A DNA stretch of 64,000 bases from Acinetobacter calcoaceticus DSM 30006 = CIP 81.8 (GTDB taxonomy: Bacteria; Pseudomonadota; Gammaproteobacteria; Pseudomonadales; Moraxellaceae), in contig NZ_KB849780.1 of the NCBI RefSeq assembly GCF_000368965.1, forward strand, positions 2,196,117 through 2,260,116. The letters are read 5' to 3'. Each line of letters begins with the position of its first letter. The stretch's first letter is position 1. The position numbers and the translations under genes are program-made. Below, in pieces: positions 18,361-28,517 of the stretch. The notes below the pieces were generated by a model. That model was not told where the DNA came from and ran no database searches. It saw nothing but the letters and a program-made list of their open reading frames with translations.

Positions 18361-19641
18361 TCAATGCACTCCCTGCATGGTTTTAACAACTTCAACCAAC
18401 TGCTCAAGCAAATAGCTTAATTCCTGACTTGTAATCACATAAGGTGGCATTACATACACCAATTTACCAAAAGGACGAATCCAAATTCCACGATCAACAA
18501 ACTGTTGCTGCAACGTTTTCATATCAACATTAACAGTGAGTTCAACTACCCCTATTGCCCCCAATACTCTTACATCAGCAACATAATCAATCTGATTGAG
18601 TGGTGTTAAGTATTGAGTAAGTTGTTGTTCAATTCGCTCAATATTGGCTTGCCAATCTTGCTCAATTAATAATTGCGTACTTTTTAAGGCAACAGCACAA
18701 GCAAGTGGGTTAGCCATAAAGGTTGGACCATGCATAAATACGCCAGCCTCACCCCGACTGATGGTCTCAGCAACATGCTTCGTCGTTAAGGTAGCAGAGA
18801 GTGTCATATAACCGCCTGTTAGCCCTTTACCTATGCACATAATATCCGGCTCGACCTGTGCATGTTCCCACGCAAAGAGCTTACCGGTACGCCCAAAGCC
18901 TGTCGCAATTTCGTCAAAAATTAATAACAGATTATATTGTTCACAAAGTGCTTTGGCTTGACGCAGATATTCAGGATGATAAAAACGCATGCCGCCTGCA
19001 CCCTGTACAATCGGCTCAATAATTAAGGCTGCAAGATGCTCATGATTTTGCTGAATCGCTTGTTCTAATTCTGCAATATCTTGTGGATTCCATTCTTCAT
19101 GAAATTTGGTTTGGGGTGCTGCAACAAAAAGACGATTTGGTAAGCTTGTACCAAAAATCTGATGCATGCCTGTAACTGGATCACACACCGACATCGCATT
19201 CCATGTATCCCCATGGTAGCCAGAACGCGTTGTAATAAAATTTGTTTTTTGCGGTTTATCTTGAGCGGTCCAAAACTGCACTGCCATTTTCAAAGCAACT
19301 TCAACGGCAACAGAACCTGAATCTGCATAGAAAATTTTATCGAGACTTGGCGGGGTGATTTTTAAAAGAATTTTTCCAAGTTCAATTGCAGGGTCATGCG
19401 TTAAACCACCAAACATGATGTGAGACATGTTTTGTAATTGATCGGTCACTGCCTGATTCAATTCAGGATGGTTATAGCCGTGAATTGCACACCACCAAGA
19501 TGACATACCATCAATTAAAGTCCTACCATCATCTAACTCAATAGTCGCGCCATACGCACGTTTAACTTTAAATGTTGGTAAAGGTTGGGTCATTGAAGTA
19601 TAAGGATGCCAAATATGTTCCAAATCAAAATTATCGGTCAT
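18361..19641 (-). CDS. bioA: Adenosylmethionine-8-amino-7-oxononanoate aminotransferase
   Basis: The 426-residue class III aminotransferase uses SAM as amino donor to make 7,8-diaminopelargonate. [14 protein letters not shown] and [18 protein letters not shown] near the N-terminus, [46 protein letters not shown] and the PLP lysine in [15 protein letters not shown] are all intact. The start at [11 protein letters not shown] gives the usual length. An upstream in-frame start at 19683 is less likely. Confidence 0.95.
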   Translation of the reverse strand: MTDNFDLEHIWHPYTSMTQPLPTFKVKRAYGATIELDDGRTLIDGMSSWWCAIHGYNHPELNQAVTDQLQNMSHIMFGGLTHDPAIELGKILLKITPPSLDKIFYADSGSVAVEVALKMAVQFWTAQDKPQKTNFITTRSGYHGDTWNAMSVCDPVTGMHQIFGTSLPNRLFVAAPQTKFHEEWNPQDIAELEQAIQQNHEHLAALIIEPIVQGAGGMRFYHPEYLRQAKALCEQYNLLLIFDEIATGFGRTGKLFAWEHAQVEPDIMCIGKGLTGGYMTLSATLTTKHVAETISRGEAGVFMHGPTFMANPLACAVALKSTQLLIEQDWQANIERIEQQLTQYLTPLNQIDYVADVRVLGAIGVVELTVNVDMKTLQQQFVDRGIWIRPFGKLVYVMPPYVITSQELSYLLEQLVEVVKTMQGVH

Positions 19642-19734
19642 CCTATTTACCCTTTTACAGCGTTCAAATCTTTCATTGAACACATGTTAAACCTGTTAAG
19701 AATGAAAGAAAATTGCGATATCAATCAAAGCTGA

Positions 19735-20466
19735 TTAACTTTGCTGATGAATTGTTAAAAATTGGCAGATTTCTTCAATTGTTCGTTCTACTTGTAGATA
19801 TGGAAAAGCATGAGTAGTTTCACTTAATACTTTGTATTTCATCTTTTCTGTCGCGATATGTGCAAATTTTTCCTCAATTTTGCAAGGAATGACACCATCT
19901 TGCTCTGCAAATAAATGAAGCTGTGGACCCGAGTAATTTTTTAAGTTATCTACCAAGTTTAAATACTCTAACATTTCTAACCCTTGTAATAACAACTCAT
20001 ACGGGGGCGGATTTGCTATATTTTGCATGTTTAGCCAATCTTTTTTAGCTTGTGTTGACCCTTGAGTAATTAAATAACAAAAGCGCTTTAAGGTCGCCTC
20101 AGTGTTTTGTAAAAAGGATTGCTTAAAGTGATTAAATACATCGGCAGGCATTGCAGTCTGCCAATTAGTGTTAGCAACAAAACATGGATTAGAAGCAAGT
20201 GTAATTAAAGTTTTAGTTAGACCAGTGCTCTTATAAAAAGAATCAACTAAGTGAGCTGCTAACTGACCTCCTAAAGACCACCCAATTACAGTATCGACAT
20301 CATTCAACAAATTAAGCTGTTTTTGGAAGCTGCTAGTTAAAACATCAAATATATTAATAAGTTGTACATCACATCCTTCCTGTTGCAAATGCAATTTTAA
20401 TGATTCTAAAGGTTCAATTCCTACTCCCCACCCTGTAATCAATAAAATTTTATTTTGTAACTTCAT
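19735..20466 (-). CDS. Alpha/beta hydrolase, BioH-like pimeloyl-ACP methyl esterase
   Basis: The 243-residue hydrolase has the nucleophile elbow GWSLGG (about 79-84). It also has a TLASNPCFV segment like that of BioH, a likely catalytic Asp in FAEQDGVIP and a His in ETTHAFPYL. BioH removes the methyl group from pimeloyl-ACP methyl ester, ending the disguised chain started by BioC. Its place 93 bases upstream of bioA on the same strand supports this role, although overall similarity to BioH looks modest. I start at the ATG of MKLQNKIL. Confidence 0.8.
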   Translation of the reverse strand: MKLQNKILLITGWGVGIEPLESLKLHLQQEGCDVQLINIFDVLTSSFQKQLNLLNDVDTVIGWSLGGQLAAHLVDSFYKSTGLTKTLITLASNPCFVANTNWQTAMPADVFNHFKQSFLQNTEATLKRFCYLITQGSTQAKKDWLNMQNIANPPPYELLLQGLEMLEYLNLVDNLKNYSGPQLHLFAEQDGVIPCKIEEKFAHIATEKMKYKVLSETTHAFPYLQVERTIEEICQFLTIHQQS

Positions 20467-20821
20467 ATTCTTACCCAAAGCTCATTTAATGCAAATTATA
20501 TATTAATATTTCAAGAAAATATCTTTTAAAATCAGCCTTAAAATTTAAAATATTGATTTTAAATCACACATTAAAACCCATTAATATTCTGAAATATATT
20601 GATAAATAAAACGCGCATTATTAATAGGAAATATACAAAAATTTAATTATCTAAACATTGAAGCCCATCAAAAAACAACATACTCCACACTTCGCCTATA
20701 AATCCATTATGCAATGTAATTAATGTTAATACTTATGTTTTTTTATTAAAAGAAATGACTCATCAATTCACTTTAATGTTAGAAGATTAATTATTGATCA
20801 AAAAATATTGGGAAGGCTAAT
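20467..20821. other. Gene-free, very AT-rich divergent intergenic region
   Basis: About 355 bases lie between the bioH-like gene (minus) and otsB (plus). I see no RNA gene or repeat. TTGATA at 20599-20604 and TATAAA at 20697-20702 are possible promoter parts for otsB, but neither has a good partner. GGGAAGG just before the otsB ATG is a strong ribosome site. Confidence 0.5.
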
Positions 20822-21673
20822 ATGAACAGTCAAAGTACAATATCTGATAGGAGAGAGGAAAACACATATTTTGTTACATCCAATGATATTATAAATACTT
20901 TATCCTTAGATAAAAATTACTGCTTATTTTTAGATATTGATGGAACATTAGCACCATTTCAAATTAATCCTGAGCAAAGTTTTATTCCAAAAACCACATT
21001 AGAAATTATAAAAGAAATTATTGAATTAAATATTCCCGTTATTGCTGTAACAGGTCGTGATATAGATACAGCAGGTAAGCTGCTACACCCTATTGAAGTT
21101 CCTATCGCAGGTTTACATGGTTTAGATATTTATTTTAGTTCAGATAATTATATTCGACCAGATTTAAGCAGTATTAATTTTAAAAAATTAAAACAAGATA
21201 TTATAAAATCTTGTGAGAACTATCCTGAACTATTAATTGAAGATAAAGGATATTCTATTGCTTTACATTATCGCAAAAATTCTAACTTAGAAAATCATGC
21301 ATTTAATATAATGCAACAGATTAAATCCTTTTACCCCCAATTAAAAATAAATAAGGGAAAATTTGTTGTTGAATTAATTCCTCACCAAGCTGATAAAGGT
21401 AAAGCAATTCAAACCATATTAAATCATCTTAAGTTACCCTCAGTGTTACCTATTTTTATAGGAGATGATTTAACAGATGAATCTGGTTTTATTTGTATTA
21501 ATCAGCAATCTGGCCTCACCATTAAAGTAGGTTCTGGTGAAACACATGCCAAATATAGATTAAAAGATATCGATGACGTCGCTAATTTTCTTTTTTTATT
21601 TCAAAACAGAATAAAAAACTTATATGTCAAAAATAGCCAGAATCAGAATGGAGAAAAAATATGTCTAAATTAA
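20822..21673 (+). CDS. otsB: Trehalose-6-phosphate phosphatase
   Basis: The 283-residue HAD-fold enzyme dephosphorylates trehalose 6-phosphate. The nucleophile motif CLFLDIDGTLAPF lies at about 37-49. AVTGRD, GLHGLDIY, and the metal motif FIGDDLTDESGF near 217-228 are in place. It precedes and overlaps otsA by 13 bases. The gene is clearly more AT-rich than its neighbours. In Acinetobacter otsBA supports osmotic and heat tolerance (established for the genus). Confidence 0.95.
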   Translation: MNSQSTISDRREENTYFVTSNDIINTLSLDKNYCLFLDIDGTLAPFQINPEQSFIPKTTLEIIKEIIELNIPVIAVTGRDIDTAGKLLHPIEVPIAGLHGLDIYFSSDNYIRPDLSSINFKKLKQDIIKSCENYPELLIEDKGYSIALHYRKNSNLENHAFNIMQQIKSFYPQLKINKGKFVVELIPHQADKGKAIQTILNHLKLPSVLPIFIGDDLTDESGFICINQQSGLTIKVGSGETHAKYRLKDIDDVANFLFLFQNRIKNLYVKNSQNQNGEKICLN

Positions 21674-23094
21674 TCGTATTATCGAACCGAATAAGTATGC
21701 CATCTGGTAAGGCTTCAGCAGGTGGCCTTGCTGTAGCTGTGCAAGATGCATTGAATGATAGCAATGGTATTTGGTTAGGCTGGAATGGTCAGCAAATTAC
21801 CGATAGCGAAGCGCCAGAATTTGAGCAAGCCTATTCTCAGGGAATTGACTACATCACCTGCCCTCTCACCCATCAACAATATGCGCAATATTACTGTGGT
21901 TTTGCAAATAAGATTCTGTGGCCGGCGATGCATGACCGAGAGGATCTTATTGAATATGATTCGCAAGAATATAATACCTATCAAAAGGTCAATCGATTAT
22001 TCGCTGAAAAGTTAAAACAGCTGGCTCAGCCTGAAGATATCATCTGGATACACGATTATCATTTTTTTAGTGTAGCCCGTTACTGTCGTGAATTAGACAT
22101 GCAAAATAAAATTGGTTTCTTTCTACATATCCCTTTTGCTAGCCTGAACATCTGGCTCAAAATTCCCGTGGCCCGAGAATTAATTCAAGACTTGAGCCAA
22201 TATGATGTAATTGGTTTACAAACTCAGATTGATCAAAATGCATGCATGCAAACATGTTTAAGTTTACTTGAAGCTCAGAAAATTCACCGTGACAGTATCA
22301 GCTACAAAAAACGTCAAATACTAATTAAATCGTACCCGATTGGCGTTCAGCCGGAGCTTATTCAAAAACAAGCGCAACAAGATTTGCCAAGCCCTTGTGT
22401 GTTTAATTTTGAAGAAATTCCTCGTCAAAAAACAATCATTGGGGTTGACCGAATTGATTATTCAAAAGGTTTACTTGAGCGTTTTAATGCATTTGCAACC
22501 TTCTTAGAAACTAATCCTGAATATCATGGCTTAGTCCGACATCTGCAAGTTGCAACACCATCACGTACTGATATTGCAGTTTATCAACGTTTATACGAAC
22601 GTTTTAAGACCAAGCTGGAATTGATCAATGAAGAGTTTGCACATGAAGACTGGAGACCTGTAGATTGTTACTATGATCCAGTTCAACACCATAATCTCAT
22701 GCATATTTATCGTCACTCTGATATTTGCTGGATTAGTTCACTACGCGATGGTATGAACCTAGTCGCTAAAGAGTATATTGCAGCTCAAGATCCAGAGAAT
22801 CCTGGCGTACTAATTTTATCTAAATATGCTGGTGCTGCTGAGCAGATGTCTCAAGCCTTGATTGTTGATCCGCAAGACAGAGCGGCAATGATGGATGCTT
22901 TAAAAATGGCTTTAGAAATGTCTAAAGCTGAGCGTATTAATCGTTATCAACAATTGATAGAGGGTTTATCAGCATCTGATCTTACTCATTGGAGAAACGA
23001 TTTCTTAGATGATTTGGAAAAAACACCAACTTTACTGATGAAACCTCAGCGCTTATTACAAGACAATTATCAATCTATCTATCAGGTTTTATAA
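21661..23094 (+). CDS. otsA: Alpha,alpha-trehalose-phosphate synthase
   Basis: The 477-residue GT20 glycosyltransferase joins UDP-glucose and glucose 6-phosphate. VLSNRISMPSGKASAGGLAVAV at the N-terminus, WIHDYHFFSVARYCRE, GFFLHIPFASLNIW, VDRIDYSKGLLERFNAF with the donor-binding residues, and SLRDGMNLVAKEYIAAQ are present. The start lies inside the otsB 3' end, so synthesis is coupled. A terminator follows. Confidence 0.97.
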   Translation: MSKLIVLSNRISMPSGKASAGGLAVAVQDALNDSNGIWLGWNGQQITDSEAPEFEQAYSQGIDYITCPLTHQQYAQYYCGFANKILWPAMHDREDLIEYDSQEYNTYQKVNRLFAEKLKQLAQPEDIIWIHDYHFFSVARYCRELDMQNKIGFFLHIPFASLNIWLKIPVARELIQDLSQYDVIGLQTQIDQNACMQTCLSLLEAQKIHRDSISYKKRQILIKSYPIGVQPELIQKQAQQDLPSPCVFNFEEIPRQKTIIGVDRIDYSKGLLERFNAFATFLETNPEYHGLVRHLQVATPSRTDIAVYQRLYERFKTKLELINEEFAHEDWRPVDCYYDPVQHHNLMHIYRHSDICWISSLRDGMNLVAKEYIAAQDPENPGVLILSKYAGAAEQMSQALIVDPQDRAAMMDALKMALEMSKAERINRYQQLIEGLSASDLTHWRNDFLDDLEKTPTLLMKPQRLLQDNYQSIYQVL

Positions 23095-23104
23095 ATCTAA
23101 ATAA

Positions 23105-23140
23105 AAGAACATCGAGAAATTAAATTCTCGATGTTCTTTA
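23105..23140. terminator. Terminator otsA / MFS gene
   Basis: A 12-bp stem (GAACATCGAGAA with TTCTCGATGTTC) is flanked by AAA and TTT, between two convergent genes. Confidence 0.75.
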
Positions 23141-23162
23141 GATTGTTTCTATTATTTATAAA

Positions 23163-24407
23163 TTAATTCGCCTTTGCGAGTGTAAAGCGATTAAGTAAAG
23201 CAATAATAAATAGTAATACTGCTACACCTGTTAAAACTGTACTTAAACCAGTCCATTCACCAATTAAACCAATTAAAGCTGGCCCACTTAATGAACCTGT
23301 ATAGGCAATCGTTGATACTAAAGAAAGTGCCGCTGCTTTAGGCATATCGTTTTGTCGCCCTACGCGAGAAAACATCACTGGCACAATATTGGAACAACCT
23401 AATCCTAAAAGTGCATAGCCTAATACAACCACTTGCCATACGGGTGCAGTCACAATAACAACCATACCAATGGCTGCACCAATGGCACTATAAGTTACAA
23501 CATTTTTTTCACCCCATTGCTTTAGCAAGATGTGGCCCGTAAAACGTCCAGTCGTCATGCTTAGAGCAAAAAAGGTATAAGCAAGACCAGCAAAGGCTGG
23601 ATTAAGTTCATACTTACTTGTTAAATAAATACCACCCCAATCCATTGCCGCACCTTCTGATAAAAAGGCAATAAAACACATCATGCCAATAAGTAGAATA
23701 ATGCCGTTAGGTCGATAGAGTTTTTTAGGTTTATCGGCTTCTTGATGTGGCTTTTCATCCTGTTCAAAAGACGTTAAACAAGGAGGAATAGCAACTGCGC
23801 CAATGACGAGCAAAATCATTACAACAGACAAAGTACTCATTAATGGAGAAAGACCTACTGCCAATAATGCAGTCACCAGCATAGCCCCAGTTAAACCACC
23901 AAGACTGCACATGCCATGGAAGCTAGACATCAGAGCTCGCAGGCTATGTTTTTCAACAACGACTGCCTGTAAATTTATAGCTACTCCAAGACAGCCTGCT
24001 GCCGACCCAAACACAAATAATGCTACAGCCATCATCACAATGCTGTTCCACATCGTTAGGCTAGGTAATAACACCATTAACAGCATCAATGCCAACGCAA
24101 TTAATGGTCGACATCCCCAACGCTTGACTAAAGCGCCAGTCGCAGGCATCGCAATCATTGAGCCGATACCCATACAAAGCAAAAGCAAACCAAAATCAGC
24201 ATGATTGAGGTTTAAACGTTGCTGTGCAAAAGGAATCAATGGCGCCCAAGCTGCGGTCACAAAACCTAAGCTAAAAAAGCTTAGTCGTGTTGCAAGACGC
24301 TGCGCGCTTAAGAGAGTAGCTGTATCTAGAACAGCAGGTTTGGTAAATAACATATTTCGCGAACTCACCATAAAATCATTGGCGATCCATACCAACCGAT
24401 TTTCCAT
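23163..24407 (-). CDS. Major facilitator superfamily transporter
   Basis: The 414-residue protein has about twelve membrane helices and the MFS loop 2-3 motif in GALVKRWGCRPLI. It resembles YbjJ-type carriers of unknown substrate. Three starts are possible. The first ATG (24407) has AAGGG upstream, but that sequence is buried in a 13-bp hairpin. ATGs at 24371 and 24353 would remove a non-hydrophobic leader of 12 or 18 residues. A terminator separates it from bfr upstream. Confidence 0.85.
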   Translation of the reverse strand: MENRLVWIANDFMVSSRNMLFTKPAVLDTATLLSAQRLATRLSFFSLGFVTAAWAPLIPFAQQRLNLNHADFGLLLLCMGIGSMIAMPATGALVKRWGCRPLIALALMLLMVLLPSLTMWNSIVMMAVALFVFGSAAGCLGVAINLQAVVVEKHSLRALMSSFHGMCSLGGLTGAMLVTALLAVGLSPLMSTLSVVMILLVIGAVAIPPCLTSFEQDEKPHQEADKPKKLYRPNGIILLIGMMCFIAFLSEGAAMDWGGIYLTSKYELNPAFAGLAYTFFALSMTTGRFTGHILLKQWGEKNVVTYSAIGAAIGMVVIVTAPVWQVVVLGYALLGLGCSNIVPVMFSRVGRQNDMPKAAALSLVSTIAYTGSLSGPALIGLIGEWTGLSTVLTGVAVLLFIIALLNRFTLAKAN

Positions 24408-24410
24408 AGA

Positions 24411-24448
24411 AAAACCCTTGCCTCATGAAGTTTCTAGGCAAGGGTTTT
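24411..24448 (-). promoter_or_regulatory. Hairpin over the ribosome site of the MFS gene
   Basis: AAAACCCTTGCCT and AGGCAAGGGTTTT pair over 13 bp with a 12-base loop. The stem ends three bases before the first ATG and contains its AAGGG. On the minus strand a TATAAT lies just upstream, so the hairpin would form near the mRNA 5' end. It could equally act as a terminator, since TTTTT follows the stem. Confidence 0.55.
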
Positions 24449-24523
24449 GTTGGCGAAATTATATCCAATTTCATAAAAAAAACAGGGGGTGTGATACAAT
24501 TTTTCTGACTTTTTTGTAACTAC

Positions 24524-24548
24524 CAAAGCCTTATATACTAAGGCTTTG
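24524..24548. repeat. 10-bp inverted repeat without U run
   Basis: CAAAGCCTTA and TAAGGCTTTG enclose TATAC. Neither strand has a T run next to it, so a protein-binding site or an mRNA structure is as likely as a terminator. Confidence 0.5.
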
Positions 24549-24611
24549 AATATATTAAATTTGAGAAAAATACTTTTTTATTTCTATTTTATTAAAGCTA
24601 AAAATCAGGCG

Positions 24612-24645
24612 ATAAAAAACCCAGCATCAGCTGGGTTTTTTATTA
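24612..24645. terminator. Terminator of bfr
   Basis: CCCAGC and GCTGGG enclose ATCA, flanked by six A and six T residues. On the minus strand it begins right after the bfr stop at 24643. Confidence 0.88.
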
Positions 24646-25107
24646 AATTTGAGATTGAATATAGTTTTGTAAGCCAATCAACTCAATTAAACGTAATTGC
24701 TTTTCTAACCAGTAGGTATGGTCTTCTTCAGTATCAGATAATTGTTGACGTAACATATCACGGCTAATGTAATCGCCTTTCTCTTCACAGAGTTTAATAC
24801 CTGTCGCTAATTTTTCACGAACATGATATTCAAGTGCTAAATCTGCTTTTAAACAAGAAACAACGTCTGTACCGACATTGATATCTTCACGGTGCATGTT
24901 TGGTTTAGCACCTAAAAACAATACACGGCGAATGATCGCATCAGCATGAGAAGCTTCTTCTTGCATCTCATGATCAATACGTTCATAAATTTTATTTAAA
25001 CCCCAATCTTCATACATACGAGAATGGATTAAATATTGATCACGGGCAGCCAATTCTCCGCCAATGAGCATATTTAAATAGTCTATGACTTCTGGATTGC
25101 CACGCAT
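24643..25107 (-). CDS. bfr: Bacterioferritin without haem-ligand Met52
   Basis: The 154-residue four-helix-bundle protein forms 24-subunit iron-storage shells. Ferroxidase residues Glu18, Tyr25, Glu51 and His54 can be read in line with E. coli Bfr, as can the [11 protein letters not shown]-terminal pair. The position of the haem-binding Met52 is Ala (EEASHADAI). The subunit is therefore iron-oxidising but should not bind haem by itself. A second, haem-binding Bfr elsewhere in the genome would be its likely partner. Confidence 0.9.
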   Translation of the reverse strand: MRGNPEVIDYLNMLIGGELAARDQYLIHSRMYEDWGLNKIYERIDHEMQEEASHADAIIRRVLFLGAKPNMHREDINVGTDVVSCLKADLALEYHVREKLATGIKLCEEKGDYISRDMLRQQLSDTEEDHTYWLEKQLRLIELIGLQNYIQSQI

Positions 25108-25359
25108 AATAAATCTCCTATCGTATGAGAACTATTATGGGCAATCTTAAAAATGATTGCAAAGTAAAAAATAGTTAAGTTTATGATTTTTATAAAATTA
25201 AAATGAGAAACATACGCATTTGCAGTTTAAGTTAATTAAATTTTCTCTGTAAAAAGAAACGCTTGTCCGATTTATACACCCAGACAAGCGTTAAAATATG
25301 ACATAAACCATCAATTTATAAATTTGTAACTAAAATCAATGGTTCTTATTTCGGTAGGT

Positions 25360-27450
<2,091 letters not shown>

Positions 27451-27493
27451 CTAGATATGTTGCAATTATCGCAACGAACGTAAAAAATTAAAA

Positions 27494-28516
27494 CTAGGCA
27501 GTCGCCTGTGCCGGACGATAATCAATCACATGATGACGCCAGTGCTCTTTTAACTGTGGTGTAAATTCAAGATTATTCTCATCATAAACTTTGCCATCAA
27601 TTTCACGAGCAATTAAACCTGCAATACTCGCCATCATGTCAAAACCAGTTACAGCTTTACTGTTTGGAAGCGCAAGGAAAAATGCCAACCCTTGGACTTG
27701 TTCAGTAGATAAGGTTTCAAGATCAAACCCAGCTGGTCCATTGTCAGTCATACGCAGTACTGAAAACATAAGTACGCTCGGCTCATCAGTATTTTCATAG
27801 CGATGGAAACATGACATTTCGCCATAACGTAAACCGTATTTCAGCAGCACTTTAAGTGCTTTATCGCCAGACAACGCGCGACGAGGGTTGGGATAGACAT
27901 TTAATGCAATAATCTGTTCAGCCATCGCTAATGCACTTTCATCATCATAGCGTTGCTGTTCATGCAAATGCACATCCAGAATATTACTCTCACCTTCAAA
28001 TTCAGCAATTTCGGCAGTTTCAATATTTGGGTTCAAACTCAACTCAGGCTCAGCCTTTTCGCTTTCTGGTTCCAAGCTTTCTTCTGATTTAACAGAAACC
28101 GTATCAACCAACTCAACTGAACTATCTGTATTAATGGTAGAGCTTTTTACAGTTTCTTCAGATTTAATTTCATCTGCAGAAGAAGTTTCAACAACTGGTT
28201 GAATTTGTTCGGCCGAAATTGATTTAGTAGGTTTTACAGCCAAAGTTTCTGTTTGTTTTGTTTCACTGATTTGTGACGCCGCATTTAAAGTCGGCTCTAC
28301 TCGCTCTGCGCTAGTCGCCGATACACCCTCAGCTTCAGCTTGCTCAAGCTGATCTCTCACATGCCTAGGTATAACCGGCTGATTACTATCAGGATTAATA
28401 TGCAAATCACTGTCTAATGAGGGTTCAGCATGGTTTGACTTTTTTAAAATCATTTTTAAGCCAATTAGCATAATAATAATGGCGACAACGATGCCAATAA
28501 TCGTATTGATTTCCAT
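27494..28516 (-). CDS. zipA: Cell division protein ZipA
   Basis: The 340-residue protein anchors FtsZ filaments to the inner membrane. A single N-terminal membrane helix (residues 5-22) is followed by a long charged linker rich in Glu, Ser and Thr (about 30-190). The globular FtsZ-binding domain comes last (about 195-330, including NVYPNPRRALSGDKALKVLLKYGLRYGEMSCFHRY). It starts one base after smc ends, a conserved gene order. Confidence 0.93.
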   Translation of the reverse strand: MEINTIIGIVVAIIIMLIGLKMILKKSNHAEPSLDSDLHINPDSNQPVIPRHVRDQLEQAEAEGVSATSAERVEPTLNAASQISETKQTETLAVKPTKSISAEQIQPVVETSSADEIKSEETVKSSTINTDSSVELVDTVSVKSEESLEPESEKAEPELSLNPNIETAEIAEFEGESNILDVHLHEQQRYDDESALAMAEQIIALNVYPNPRRALSGDKALKVLLKYGLRYGEMSCFHRYENTDEPSVLMFSVLRMTDNGPAGFDLETLSTEQVQGLAFFLALPNSKAVTGFDMMASIAGLIAREIDGKVYDENNLEFTPQLKEHWRHHVIDYRPAQATA

Positions 28517-28517
28517 T

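Noticed and set aside
23803..24519. Plus-strand open frames opposite the MFS gene
   Set aside because: The products are basic, low in sense-strand features, and lie antisense to a clear transporter.
25115..25140. Fur box upstream of bfr
   Set aside because: The best stretch (minus-strand ATAATAGTTCTCAT) matches the 19-bp consensus at only about ten positions, too few to support.
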